NCBI GenBank assembly: GCA_007121555.1 | Contig: SKKH01000219.1 | Location: 1 to 39,881 of the forward strand | Length of the DNA: 39,881 bases | Direction: 5' to 3' | From: Gemmatimonadota bacterium | GTDB taxonomy: Bacteria > Gemmatimonadota > Gemmatimonadetes > Longimicrobiales > Gaopeijiaceae | Shown here: in pieces, positions 24,578-33,382 of the stretch | How positions within the stretch are numbered: the first letter of the stretch is position 1 | How the letters are laid out: each line of letters opens with the position of its first letter | Made by a program: the position numbers and the translations under genes | The notes under the pieces: generated by a model | What the model saw: the letters and a program-made list of their open reading frames with translations, nothing else | Databases searched by the model: none | What the model was told of the DNA's origin: nothing

Positions 24578-26080
24578 CTACTCCACCAGAATGTTCGCCA
24601 TCATTCCCATGTCCTCGTGCTCCAGATTGTGGCAATGGAGGAGGAAGAGGCCTCGTTGGGCGGTGAACTGGACGGCCACCTCCACCGTCTCTCCGGGTTG
24701 CACGAGAACCGTGTCCTTCACCCCAGCCTCCCAGGGCATGACCCGTCCGCGTCCGCCGGATCTCGACACCACGCGGAAGTGGGTGGCGTGGAGGTGCACG
24801 GGGTGCGGAAGCCCGCTTCGGTTCACGAAAGACCAGAGTTCGGTCTCTCCGAACGGAACCCGTGCGTCCACCCGATCCATCTGGAAGCTGCGCCCATTGA
24901 CGAAGTGGTTCATCATACGGGAGTCGAAGTCGAACGACCGGGTCCGGACCGCACGGTCCGCCCGTGGACCGGGGACCGTGGGAAGCGAGCTTGGAATCTC
25001 CGCCCTGCCCGTGGCAGCTCCCTCGACCCGAAACTCCAGAAGATCCAGCGGTTGGCCCTGAAGGTTCGCCCCACGCATGAAGCCCATCCCTCCCTGGATC
25101 GAGAAGGAAGCGGAGCGAAGCATCAGTCGCTCCCCCGGCTCCAGGTCCCGCAGATCGACGAGAAGATCCAACCGTTCGGCTGGGGCCAGATCCAGCTCAG
25201 CGAGCTCGACGGGTGCGTCGATCAGGCCCCCGTCATTCCCGATAAGCGTGAAGGGACGTCCGTCGCTGAGCGCAAGTCGGAAGATCCGGGCATTGGAGCC
25301 GTTCAGCACGCGGAGGCGATACAGATCCGCATCCACTTCCTGGTAGGGTCGTCGAATCCCGTTGGCGAAGGGCTCCGGCCCCATGTATCCGGCCATCATG
25401 TCGGGGCCGAAGGGCTCGTAGTAGGGTTGGCCCGCGCCGTCCAGCCTCCGATCCTGCAGGATGATTGCGAGTTCCCGGTCGCCCGAGGGAAGCCCCAGGG
25501 CATCCTCCTCTTCGTCCTCCACGATGAGGAGACCGGCAATGCCCCGATACGTCTGCTCCGCGGTTCGCATGTGGGCGTGGGAGTGATACCAGTACGTGCC
25601 GGCGCGGTCCTCCACCGTGAAACGGTAGGAGTAAGCACCCCCCGGCGGCACCGCGAAACGGGGATGTCCGTCCATTTCCTCAGGGGGTGCGAGACCATGC
25701 CAGTGGAGGATGAGATCCTGGGGAAGCCGGTTGGTCATCTCCACCTGGAACAGGTCGCCTCGGCGCACCCGCAGAAGGGGCGACGGGAGCTCGTCGTTCA
25801 GGTACCAACCCAGTGCCTCGATTCCCCCCCCGATCTCGGCCTGACCCGGCGCGGCCACCAACTCGATCCCCCGGGGTGCCTTCTCGGTGGCGAAGCGGAG
25901 GGGGTTTCGAGCCTCCTGACCGGCGGCGGCCACACCCTTGGCAGGACCGTAGGCGGCCAGGAGCTCGGGAAGCCCCAGCCCCGCACCCACGGCGAGCGCA
26001 CCACTTCCTGTGGCCAGGAGTCGGAGGAAGTCCCTCCGGCTCGGCGATCTGAAAGCCGGATCCGGGGGCCCCTCAGACAT
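24578..26080 (-). CDS. Tat-exported multicopper oxidase
   Basis: A 500-aa three-cupredoxin multicopper oxidase. The signal has the twin-arginine motif SRRDFLRLLATG. All copper-ligand motifs are present in order: HWHGL, YWYHSHAHM, HPVHLHATHF and HCHNLEHEDMGMM, with type-1 ligands C483, H488 and axial M493. It couples one-electron oxidation of a substrate, which could be Cu(I), a phenol or another metal, to reduction of oxygen to water in the periplasm. There is no Met-rich CueO-type insert, so cuprous oxidase activity is not assured. I prefer ATG 26080 because it puts the RR pair 15 residues in; ATG 26173 is an in-frame alternative. It lies between the helicase and the flavin/cytochrome operon, all on the same strand. 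Confidence 0.9.
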   Translation of the reverse strand: MSEGPPDPAFRSPSRRDFLRLLATGSGALAVGAGLGLPELLAAYGPAKGVAAAGQEARNPLRFATEKAPRGIELVAAPGQAEIGGGIEALGWYLNDELPSPLLRVRRGDLFQVEMTNRLPQDLILHWHGLAPPEEMDGHPRFAVPPGGAYSYRFTVEDRAGTYWYHSHAHMRTAEQTYRGIAGLLIVEDEEEDALGLPSGDRELAIILQDRRLDGAGQPYYEPFGPDMMAGYMGPEPFANGIRRPYQEVDADLYRLRVLNGSNARIFRLALSDGRPFTLIGNDGGLIDAPVELAELDLAPAERLDLLVDLRDLEPGERLMLRSASFSIQGGMGFMRGANLQGQPLDLLEFRVEGAATGRAEIPSSLPTVPGPRADRAVRTRSFDFDSRMMNHFVNGRSFQMDRVDARVPFGETELWSFVNRSGLPHPVHLHATHFRVVSRSGGRGRVMPWEAGVKDTVLVQPGETVEVAVQFTAQRGLFLLHCHNLEHEDMGMMANILVE

Positions 26081-26212
26081 GGAGGACGCCCGCCGGATCG
26101 CCTCTTCGCTCCGGGGCCACCGGGCACTGCCGGTCGGCCCGGGTTGGATCAGACTCGAATTCCCACCCGTCATGGTTCATGGAGAGGTCGTCGGGGTCGA
26201 AGTCTCGTGGTC

Positions 26213-27616
26213 CTATCGCTGGCCCCGTCCCTTGCTGGAGCGGGAGCGGGCACGTTCATCCTTCCGTCGGGCCTTCATCTTCGCAATCCGCTCGCCCACC
26301 GGGATCTCGAAACGCTCGGCGGACTGGGCCTGGTAATCGAAGCCCTCCACCGTCCGGCGTTCCAGGGTGCGACCCACCGCCCGCTCGATGGAGCGCACGT
26401 CCTTCTCCTCCTCGGGGGAGACGAAGGTGTAGGCCTCGCCCGTGGCGCCGGCCCGGGCGGTCCGACCCACCCGGTGGATGTAGTCCTCGGCCACATTGGG
26501 CACGTCGAAGTTCACGACGTGGTCCAGGGCCTCGACGTCGATGCCGCGGGCCACGATGTCGGTTGCTGCCAGGACCCGGAACCGCCCGTCACGGAAGCCG
26601 TCCAGCGCCTTGGTCCTCTGGTTCTGACTCCGGTTGCCGTGGATCTGGGCCGAGGGGATCCCGGCCTTCTCCAGCTTCTGATGCAGGCGCTTCGCCCGAT
26701 GCTTGGTGCGGCAGAAGGCGATGACGTTCCCGATCTCGTCGCGCTGAAGGAGCTCGATGAAGAGATCGGGCTTCCGCTTGGCCGGTACCGGGAAGAGGGC
26801 CTGCTGAATGCCCGTAGCCGGGGCGTGCTTGCGCTCCACCGCGACCCGGACCGGATCGACGAGAAGCTCCCGGGAGAGCTCCACGATGGGCTTGGGCATG
26901 GTGGCCGAGAAGAAGAGGGTCTGGCGCGCCCCTGAGGGCAGGTGCTTCATGACCCTCCGGATGTCCGGCAGGAAGCCCATATCCAGCATCCGGTCCGCTT
27001 CGTCCAGGACCAGCACTTCGATGCCCTCCAGGCGAGCGTAGTCATACTGGAAGTGGTCCAGGAGCCGGCCAGGTGTGGCGACCAGGATGTCCACGCCCTT
27101 CCGGAAGGCCTGGATCTGGGGCTTCATGGAGACGCCTCCGAAGATCGCGGCACCGGACAGCGGGCTGTGACGGGTCAACGCCCTGCGCTCCTCGTCGATC
27201 TGGGCCGCCAGTTCCCGGGTGGGGGTCAGGATGAGGGCCCGGGTCACACCCCGGGGCTTGTCGCGGAGACGGTGGAGGATGGGGAGGAGAAAGGCGGCGG
27301 TCTTTCCGCTGCCCGTCATGGCGCTCCCCAGGAGGTCCCGGCCCTCGATCCCGGGCGGGACCGCCTGCCGCTGAATGGGGGTGGGTTCGGTGAAGCCCAT
27401 CTCCGCGACCGCCTTCAGGAGCTCGGGGTGGAGTCCAAGGGAGGCGAAATCGCCTCCGGGACGCCCTCCGGCACCATTGGTCGCGGAGGGACCGGCATGG
27501 ACCGGGCCCGAGGCGCCCTCGGAGGCGGGGGCGCCGCCGCGCGAGGCTCCTTTGGACGGATTCGACCCGCTGGCGGAGTTGGGACGACCGCCCCTGGATT
27601 TCTGGTTCTTCGACAT
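26213..27616 (-). CDS. rhlE: DEAD-box ATP-dependent RNA helicase, RhlE-like
   Basis: A 467-aa RNA helicase. After a ~55-residue Gly/Ser/Ala-rich disordered N-terminus come the Q motif (Q82 in FTEPTPIQ), Walker A AMTGSGKT (99-106), PTRELA, TPGR, DEAD (205-208), SAT (237-239), and the second RecA domain with ATDIVARGID and HRVGRTARAG. The C-terminus is basic (RSRSSKGRGQR). Members unwind structured RNA in ribosome assembly and mRNA decay, often in the cold. AAGGA lies 8 nt before the ATG. The ~160-nt leader contains a terminator-like hairpin with no same-strand gene upstream of it, which suggests that expression is controlled by attenuation. The gene symbol is by similarity; other RhlE-clade names would fit. 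Confidence 0.9.
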   Translation of the reverse strand: MSKNQKSRGGRPNSASGSNPSKGASRGGAPASEGASGPVHAGPSATNGAGGRPGGDFASLGLHPELLKAVAEMGFTEPTPIQRQAVPPGIEGRDLLGSAMTGSGKTAAFLLPILHRLRDKPRGVTRALILTPTRELAAQIDEERRALTRHSPLSGAAIFGGVSMKPQIQAFRKGVDILVATPGRLLDHFQYDYARLEGIEVLVLDEADRMLDMGFLPDIRRVMKHLPSGARQTLFFSATMPKPIVELSRELLVDPVRVAVERKHAPATGIQQALFPVPAKRKPDLFIELLQRDEIGNVIAFCRTKHRAKRLHQKLEKAGIPSAQIHGNRSQNQRTKALDGFRDGRFRVLAATDIVARGIDVEALDHVVNFDVPNVAEDYIHRVGRTARAGATGEAYTFVSPEEEKDVRSIERAVGRTLERRTVEGFDYQAQSAERFEIPVGERIAKMKARRKDERARSRSSKGRGQR

Positions 27617-27921
27617 CGGTATTTCCTTGGCATGTAACTTCAGAACGGAAGGGTACGGGCCATAGAAAAAGGGGACCCTGCTCTCGCGCAGGCCCCCGCC
27701 GATCTTCGAACCCGTCTATCTTCAGCCCGAGTAATTCCCGGACGGTACATTCTTCTTTGTGATCCTAAGATAGCGGAAAGGGGTGCCGGGTAGGGATGGT
27801 CGCCGCCATCTTCACCTGGCAGTCCTCCACAACCGCTCCGTAGCCGTGGAGCCAGCGACGGGATACGTTGGGAGGTGGAGGCGGTTGCGTACCGAATTCT
27901 ACTCCACCGCAGAACCGACCC
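27617..27921. other. 305-bp divergent intergenic region
   Basis: This gap separates the helicase (-) from the amidohydrolase (+). It holds the helicase leader with its terminator hairpin (27666-27697) and an AT-richer stretch near 27750-27775 (minus-strand CTATCTTAGG) that may contain the helicase promoter. The amidohydrolase side shows no recognisable ribosome binding site or promoter. No gene is visible. Confidence 0.5.
27666..27697 (-). terminator. Attenuator-like intrinsic terminator in the helicase leader
   Basis: Read on the minus strand, GGGGGCC-TGC pairs with GCA-GG-TCCCC (one G bulge, one G-U pair) around a GCGAGA loop, followed directly by TTTTT. The hairpin ends 50 nt before the helicase ATG. 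The gene upstream is on the opposite strand, so there is no other transcript for it to terminate; control of helicase mRNA is the simplest explanation. Confidence 0.65.
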
Positions 27922-29652
27922 ATGCACATCAACGTCCATACCCACATCTTTACCCTCCGGACGGTGCTCAGTCGGGAGGCGACCCGAGTCATGGCCCAGC
28001 GGTTGGCCGACCGGGGGGTTCCCGACCTCCTGGTGCAGGCGATCGGTCGGGTGCTGGACCGACTCCTGGACCGTCCCGAAGTGCTGAACGAGCGGGAACT
28101 CCTGGCCCGACTCCTGGGAGAGCTTCGACAGGTCACGGGCTTCGACCGATTCGTCCAGGACAACCTCTCCCGCCTTCCCTTCAACGTGGTGATCCGGGGT
28201 GACGCCCTGGAACAGCTCCCGCTGGAGACCCTGAGGTCGGCGCTGGACCAGCTCACCTCGGCCATGGCTCCGGAAGACGATCCCCGGGGGCGGCCCTTCG
28301 ACATCGTCGCCACCCTCCGTCTGGCTATGAAGGGAACCATCACCGAGGTGGCCGACGAACTCCTCGACCAGATGGAGCCGGAAGACGCCATCGTGGCCCT
28401 CATGATGGACATCCGAGCGGACGACGAACCGGAGCGGGACCTGCGCAACTTCCGGCTCCAGATCGAAGGGACCCGGGAGGCGGCCCTGCAGCGGCCCGGC
28501 CGGGTGCTCCCCTTCTTCGCCGTGCACCCCGGACGCCCCGATCACTTTGACCTCATGCGCGAGGGCATCGAGTCGGGGGCCTTCATGGGAGTCAAGCTCT
28601 ACCCATCACTGGGATACCAGATCGGAAGCCCCGAGCTGCGGAAGGTCTACGCCTTCTGCATCGAGGCCGACGTTCCCGTACTCCTCCACTGCAGCCATGG
28701 GGGCTTCTACCGGGAGAGATCCTTCGTGGACTACTGTGATCCCCGGAATTGGGAGGACGTGCTCACCGGCGAGCTGGAGGCCCTCAGGGTATGTTTCGCC
28801 CACTTCGGCGGGTGGGACAGCCTGGGCACTCCGGAGGGTCTGGACGAAGGCACCTGGGGGGGCACGATCCTGCGGCTCATGCGGGAGCGGCCCGCGGTCT
28901 ACACGGACCTCGCCTTCCACACGGATCAGATCCACGACCCCGACGCGGAAGAACACTATTTCCGGACCCTGGCCCGGCTCCTGGACGAGGAAAAGCTGAG
29001 CCGGCGCATCCTCTTCGGGAGCGATTCCTGGCTTCTGAGGATGGAGATGACCGAAGCCCTCTTCTGGCGCTATTTCCGTGAGAACATGAGTGAGGCCGAC
29101 TTCCGGAAGATCGCGGTCCGGGGACCCCGATCCTTTCTGGGTTTCCCCGAGGAGAGCGCGGAGGGTGAGACCACACCGGCACCCCGGGCCAACCTCCAGC
29201 GTCACCTGGACTTCCTGGCCCGGCACGCCTCCCAGGTCGGGTCGTATCCCACCGCCTGGGTACAGCAACTCACCGATGTGGACTTCGAGGCGGACCGGGA
29301 GCCGGCCGACTGGCGGCGACAGAGTGTGCCGGCGCGCGCCATCTACGGGCTGGCCCGTGAGTACATGTCGGGCTCGCAAAGAAACGGGGGCTACGCAGCC
29401 GGGCGGACGCTACGGCTCCGGGAGCTCCGGTACTGGGATCCCCGGGACCCGAACTTCGAGGGGCAGATCTGCCTGGGGCTGGCCAGGGACCTGATCGGCG
29501 CCTGCGAAGACCACGGGGAGTACGCCCCGGGGTGGGACCGGAATCGAGCCATCGAGAGGCTCCACGGGGTCTTTCGCCAGGGAGAGAAGACCCTGGTGGA
29601 GGTGGCCGGCCTCCTGGACATGATCTTCCACTTCGACCAGGCGCTGGTATAA
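27922..29652 (+). CDS. Amidohydrolase-2 family metal-dependent hydrolase with C-terminal extension
   Basis: A 576-aa protein without a signal peptide. Its TIM-barrel domain resembles amidohydrolase-2 (PF04909) hydrolases and decarboxylases: HTH at the very N-terminus (H6, H8), GVKLYPSLGY (K225), VLLHCSHGG (H256), CFAHFGG (H294) and catalytic Asp368 in LFGSDSWL. About 170 C-terminal residues (after ~405) form an extension I do not recognise, rich in Arg, Tyr and Trp. A ~90-residue helical insertion also separates the HxH strand from the rest of the barrel. The substrate is unknown. ATG 27922 is preferred because HxH normally starts this fold; no ribosome binding site is seen. One base separates its stop codon from the next ATG, so the barrel-like protein is coupled. 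Confidence 0.8.
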   Translation: MHINVHTHIFTLRTVLSREATRVMAQRLADRGVPDLLVQAIGRVLDRLLDRPEVLNERELLARLLGELRQVTGFDRFVQDNLSRLPFNVVIRGDALEQLPLETLRSALDQLTSAMAPEDDPRGRPFDIVATLRLAMKGTITEVADELLDQMEPEDAIVALMMDIRADDEPERDLRNFRLQIEGTREAALQRPGRVLPFFAVHPGRPDHFDLMREGIESGAFMGVKLYPSLGYQIGSPELRKVYAFCIEADVPVLLHCSHGGFYRERSFVDYCDPRNWEDVLTGELEALRVCFAHFGGWDSLGTPEGLDEGTWGGTILRLMRERPAVYTDLAFHTDQIHDPDAEEHYFRTLARLLDEEKLSRRILFGSDSWLLRMEMTEALFWRYFRENMSEADFRKIAVRGPRSFLGFPEESAEGETTPAPRANLQRHLDFLARHASQVGSYPTAWVQQLTDVDFEADREPADWRRQSVPARAIYGLAREYMSGSQRNGGYAAGRTLRLRELRYWDPRDPNFEGQICLGLARDLIGACEDHGEYAPGWDRNRAIERLHGVFRQGEKTLVEVAGLLDMIFHFDQALV

Positions 29653-29653
29653 G

Positions 29654-30619
29654 ATGACGAGGCGAACGGAGGGACAGGTCGGCTGGCTCACCGCCGCGGT
29701 GATGGGCATGCTCCTCCTGGGACCTGCGCTCGCCCTGTCGGTCGAGGGGCCCTGGAGCGGCGAGGCGCAGGCCTCCCCGGTGCTCGCGATCCTGAAGGGG
29801 GCGCTTGCACTCCAGGCCCAGACCCAGTGCTTCGACGACCGACGAGTCCGGGTGGCCCCCACCCTCTTTCAGGACGACGAGGGCGACCGGTCGCTGGGCC
29901 TGAGGGCTTCGGCCGGGGTCTGCCGTCTGGAGCACGACACCCGGGCCGACTTCTCCCAGACCTCCTACCTCGAAGGTGGACTGGATGTGGCCGTTCCGGT
30001 GTCCGAGCTTCGAATTCCACAGAACCTGACGGGAGGGCTGGGGGCCGGCCTCTCCATCTCGCTGGCCCGACGGGCCGGCCTGGACCTGGACGCCGACCCC
30101 GACGATCCCGACGCGGAGTTCTACGACTTCAACTACGGATTTCTGGGGCTGGGAGTCCGGCTCGGATACGAGTCCAACGCCGTCTGGGACGAGCACGGGG
30201 TGACGGCCGGAGCCCAGGTGAGGTGGACCGATCCGATTCGCTCCTACCTCCCCTCCACCGTGGTGACGCTGGAGGGGGTTCGTCCTGTCCGCTCCGAGAT
30301 CCGCGAGGGGCTGGACGTGGACCGGGAGCTCTATGCTCGCCTGGGCCTCACGGGCTACTGGAGGCTCCACGTCACCGGTCCCCTGGAGCTCGGGTTGGAC
30401 GCGGGACACTTCCGGAGTTGGGGGCTGGATCCGGCGCTGGACCAGGCCGGACTGAATTCTGGGAGCTACCTGGCCGGCGAGGTGGGTTGGCGAATCGCCC
30501 GACCCATGGGCGGCCTGAGCCTGGACGCCCTCTTCCTGGGATACGCCTGGGGGCAGCAGCCCACCGGCGTCGACGAGACGAAGGCGTGGACGCTGGGGGT
30601 GGAGGTGGGGATTCCCTGA
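29654..30619 (+). CDS. Exported barrel-like protein coupled to the amidohydrolase
   Basis: A 321-aa protein with a signal peptide (TAAVMGMLLLGPALALS). The mature protein is made of alternating amphipathic strands with Gly and aromatic residues (LGLRASAGVCRLEHD, GFLGLGVRLGYESNAVWDE, SGSYLAGEVGWRIA), consistent with an outer-membrane barrel or surface-exposed sheet protein. It ends in TLGVEVGIP without the usual terminal Phe. The family is unknown to me. Its ATG lies 1 nt after the amidohydrolase stop codon, so the two are co-translated, although one appears cytoplasmic and the other envelope-located. Confidence 0.65.
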   Translation: MTRRTEGQVGWLTAAVMGMLLLGPALALSVEGPWSGEAQASPVLAILKGALALQAQTQCFDDRRVRVAPTLFQDDEGDRSLGLRASAGVCRLEHDTRADFSQTSYLEGGLDVAVPVSELRIPQNLTGGLGAGLSISLARRAGLDLDADPDDPDAEFYDFNYGFLGLGVRLGYESNAVWDEHGVTAGAQVRWTDPIRSYLPSTVVTLEGVRPVRSEIREGLDVDRELYARLGLTGYWRLHVTGPLELGLDAGHFRSWGLDPALDQAGLNSGSYLAGEVGWRIARPMGGLSLDALFLGYAWGQQPTGVDETKAWTLGVEVGIP

Positions 30620-30696
30620 GCTGGAGAGCCGTCGGTCCCTTGGGCCGAGCGTCGATCCGGCGTCCATGAATCCGCGGATCTGGCCGGAGCCCCCTT

Positions 30697-31629
30697 CTAC
30701 TGGGTCTCCGAGTCGATGCCCACCAGCGTGCGGCTGAGCTTCCTCAGCCGCTCCCGCGCCTCCTCGTCGTAGGCCTGATCGTGGGCCCGCGCAGGCTCCA
30801 GACCTCTGAAGTATTGCCCGCTCTCGATGGGCTCGGTCACCAGTTGCATGACCGCGTCGGCCCCCTCGTCCACCGTGGCCCGAGGCTCGATCCCGGCCTC
30901 CCGGACCATGCCGGTGTCCATGAAGGTGGCGGGGTGGAGGGCGCTCACCGTGACGCCGGTACCCTCCAGTTCCCGGGCCAGGTCGAAGGCATGGAGGATC
31001 TGAGCCAGCTTGCTCTGTCCATACGCCCGTTCGATGGCCCCTTCTTCTTCGAGCATGACGTCATCGAAGTCGATGGGATTCTGGGCCGCCGAGGCCACGT
31101 TCACGATCCGGGCCGGAGTACTCCGCACGATCATGGAAAGGAGTTCGTGGGTGAGCAGGAAGTGCGAGAGGTAGTTCACCTGGAAAACCAGCTCGTAGCC
31201 GTCCTCGCTTTCCTGCCGACCGTCCCGGGCCGACCCGATCCCGGCGTTGTTGATGAGAACATCGAGGCGGGGATACCCGTCTCGGACCGTTCGGGCCAAA
31301 CGCCGGACCTCCTCCAGCGAGGCCAGGTCGGCGGCGTAGAAGCTGGCGCTTCCGACCCCGCTCTCCTCGATCTCCCGGACCAGCGCGGAGCCGGCCTCCA
31401 CGTTTCGACCGTGGAGGATGACGTGGGCCCCGGTGGCCGCCAGCCGCCGGGCCAGCTCCTGACCCAGCCCCGAGGTGGACCCCGTGATGAGGATGACCTG
31501 CTGCTCGGGACCGCCGGACCGCGCTTCGGGAGACGAGGCGGCCTGGTCCGACTGGACGGACATCGGGATCAGCAAGGTCATCGAGGCCAGGAAGAGGAGG
31601 CTCGCCAGGAGTCGGGTAGGGGTCGTCAT
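30697..31629 (-). CDS. Short-chain dehydrogenase with N-terminal signal or anchor
   Basis: A 310-aa classical SDR resembling retinol-dehydrogenase-type enzymes. It has TGSTSGLG (49-56), NNAG (127-130) and the catalytic triad S180, Y203, K207 (YGQSK). HGRN after the second strand favours NADP(H). Unusually, a hydrophobic segment (LLASLLFLASMTLLIPMSVQ, residues 7-26) precedes the domain, which looks like a signal peptide or membrane anchor. Its ATG overlaps the stop of the upstream PQQ-type dehydrogenase by one base (TGATG), so the two are coupled and may act on the same sugar, alcohol or aldehyde. If exported by Sec it would lack cofactor, so an anchor with a cytoplasmic domain is more likely. 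The substrate is unknown. Confidence 0.85.
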   Translation of the reverse strand: MTTPTRLLASLLFLASMTLLIPMSVQSDQAASSPEARSGGPEQQVILITGSTSGLGQELARRLAATGAHVILHGRNVEAGSALVREIEESGVGSASFYAADLASLEEVRRLARTVRDGYPRLDVLINNAGIGSARDGRQESEDGYELVFQVNYLSHFLLTHELLSMIVRSTPARIVNVASAAQNPIDFDDVMLEEEGAIERAYGQSKLAQILHAFDLARELEGTGVTVSALHPATFMDTGMVREAGIEPRATVDEGADAVMQLVTEPIESGQYFRGLEPARAHDQAYDEEARERLRKLSRTLVGIDSETQ

Positions 31630-33110
31630 CAGGGCACCATCACGCGAATCGTGCCGTCGTGCTTGTTCAGGAGGAACACCTCTCCCCGAGGGCCGTCGGC
31701 GAAACGGAGGTCGGTGCGGCCCACCGGCTCCCTTCCCTGCTCCACGTTCTTCTCCTGGATGAGTTCGAGGAAGGTCACCGTCTGCCCGCCATGGCGCAGG
31801 AGGACCCGACGGATCTCCTCGTGCCCTCCCTGGGGCAGGTCGTCAGCGTCGAAGTGGAGGATCTCCCCGCTCACGAAGTCGGCGAAGAGGACCCGGCCCT
31901 GCAGCTCCGGGAGGGCGCCCTCCCGGTAGACCCGGATTCCGGTCACGGCCACCCGATCGTGCATGATGGGGTCGTACCTTCCGTACTCCACCACCGGATA
32001 GGTGATGTCGGGGTCGCTGCGAGGGTTGTCCAGGATCACCTCGGACCGGCTCACATACTCGTAGCTCCCCTCCCAGTCATTCCAACCCAGGTTCCCCCCG
32101 GTGGGGACCAGGCTCACCTTCTCCACGATGTTCTGGCCGATATCGGCCATGAAGAGATTCCCGTTGTCCGGGTCCCACCCGAAGCGCTGAGGGTTGCGCA
32201 TTCCGGAGGCGTAGACCTCAGGAAGGGTCCCGTCCTGTCCCACGAAGGGGTTTCCGGAGGGGATCCCGTACGCTCCGTTGGAGCTGTCTGAGCCCAGGGG
32301 ATCGATCCGGAGGATCTTGCCGAAGGCCGACATGGGATTCTGGGACAGATTCAGGGGGTCCCCTCCACTCCCCCCATCCGCTGAACCGATGTAGAGGAGG
32401 CCATACTCCGGATCACCGGGTGCGGCGAGAGGATGGAAGGCCAGGTGGCCGGCGTTGTGGTTCCCGAAGGGCTGCTCGAAGCGCATGAGCTCTCGGGGCA
32501 TCCCACCATCGTAGGTGGCCGCCGAGGGGTCTTCGGTCACCCACTCGTGGAGGACAGTATGATGGGTGTTGTCACCTCCGTCGGGAACGAAGTCGGCAGG
32601 GGACTCGTTGTCCTGAACGTCGGAGAAGGTGTAGAACCGACCATAACCGGGCGCTCCCTCCATCCCGAACTCCGGATGGAACGCGAAGCTCTGGAAGCCC
32701 CGCTCCCTTCCGCTGTGCTCCACACCCACGCCCCAGGCCGGATCATTGATGTCCACGTAGAGCGCCACCGCCTGGCCATCGTAGCTGACCGTATGGATGG
32801 GCCCTCTCATGTCGTTCACGAACATCCGCTCCGTGGCCGGCTCGTCCACCATGAGCATCATCCGGGCGGGTTCCCCGTCGGAGTCGGGCACCGAGGCGAA
32901 CTCCTCCACGTCCACCACGACGAGTCCGTCCTCGACCTCCAGGTCGGTGGTGAAGGGATCGTTCGTGGTCTCCTGGGCCAGCACCGAGCCGGGCGACACA
33001 CCCACCGCCATCGTGAGGACGGCCAGTGCGGAGAGGAGCGGCCGAGGGAGGACCCACGATGCACCACCCGGGAGCGGGTGCGAGTCGGGCGATGGAGTCA
33101 GGGGAGCCAT
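31629..33110 (-). CDS. Exported PQQ-dependent sugar dehydrogenase family protein
   Basis: A 493-aa protein with a signal peptide ending at GSVLAQ and a six-bladed propeller of the soluble aldose-sugar dehydrogenase type (GSDH/YliI-like, PF07995). Typical motifs are RGFQSFAFHPEF (catalytic His region), FGNHNAGHLAFHP, GMRNPQRFGWDPDNGNLFMAD and DIGQN. Family members oxidise aldoses in the periplasm with PQQ and pass electrons to the respiratory chain. No pqq synthesis genes are in the window. It is first in a two-gene operon, overlapping the SDR by one base, and divergent from the S9-family lipoprotein. Confidence 0.87.
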   Translation of the reverse strand: MAPLTPSPDSHPLPGGASWVLPRPLLSALAVLTMAVGVSPGSVLAQETTNDPFTTDLEVEDGLVVVDVEEFASVPDSDGEPARMMLMVDEPATERMFVNDMRGPIHTVSYDGQAVALYVDINDPAWGVGVEHSGRERGFQSFAFHPEFGMEGAPGYGRFYTFSDVQDNESPADFVPDGGDNTHHTVLHEWVTEDPSAATYDGGMPRELMRFEQPFGNHNAGHLAFHPLAAPGDPEYGLLYIGSADGGSGGDPLNLSQNPMSAFGKILRIDPLGSDSSNGAYGIPSGNPFVGQDGTLPEVYASGMRNPQRFGWDPDNGNLFMADIGQNIVEKVSLVPTGGNLGWNDWEGSYEYVSRSEVILDNPRSDPDITYPVVEYGRYDPIMHDRVAVTGIRVYREGALPELQGRVLFADFVSGEILHFDADDLPQGGHEEIRRVLLRHGGQTVTFLELIQEKNVEQGREPVGRTDLRFADGPRGEVFLLNKHDGTIRVMVP

Positions 33111-33205
33111 GGGATCACATCCTGTACCGGGAATAGGGGCCTGCGGATCGGCGGTTCACGGATGATGTTTCGCTCCAAGGTAGTGCGTTGCCCTGACAAG
33201 GGAAA

Positions 33206-33226
33206 ATCACCGCCTAGTGTGGTGAT
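33206..33226. promoter_or_regulatory. Small inverted repeat between divergent genes, possible operator
   Basis: ATCACC (33206-33211) and GGTGAT (33221-33226) form an inverted repeat with a 9-nt spacer, about 100 nt upstream of the PQQ-type dehydrogenase start and 170 nt upstream of the S9 gene. Such spacing suits a dimeric regulator, but six-base arms could also occur by chance. Confidence 0.25.
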
Positions 33227-33382
33227 CACGGGCGTTCGGAAGCCGGCCGGGCCGGCGTGAAGGGCCACGCATGCGCCAACGGGCGGGGACGGGAGAGGGG
33301 CTGGCGGACCGGCGCACCAGCGCGAAGATTGGGGGGAGGCGAACGGGCTCCCCATTGTCACGCCCGGCTCGCACCTCTCCTC

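Noticed and set aside
24260-26935. Plus-strand open frame of 891 codons
   Set aside because: It is antisense to the multicopper oxidase, helicase and amine oxidase genes, whose motifs are unambiguous; long antisense frames are expected at this GC content.
27695-27725. tRNA T-loop-like GGTTCGAA in the helicase leader
   Set aside because: No pairing T-stem, acceptor stem or anticodon arm can be drawn around it.
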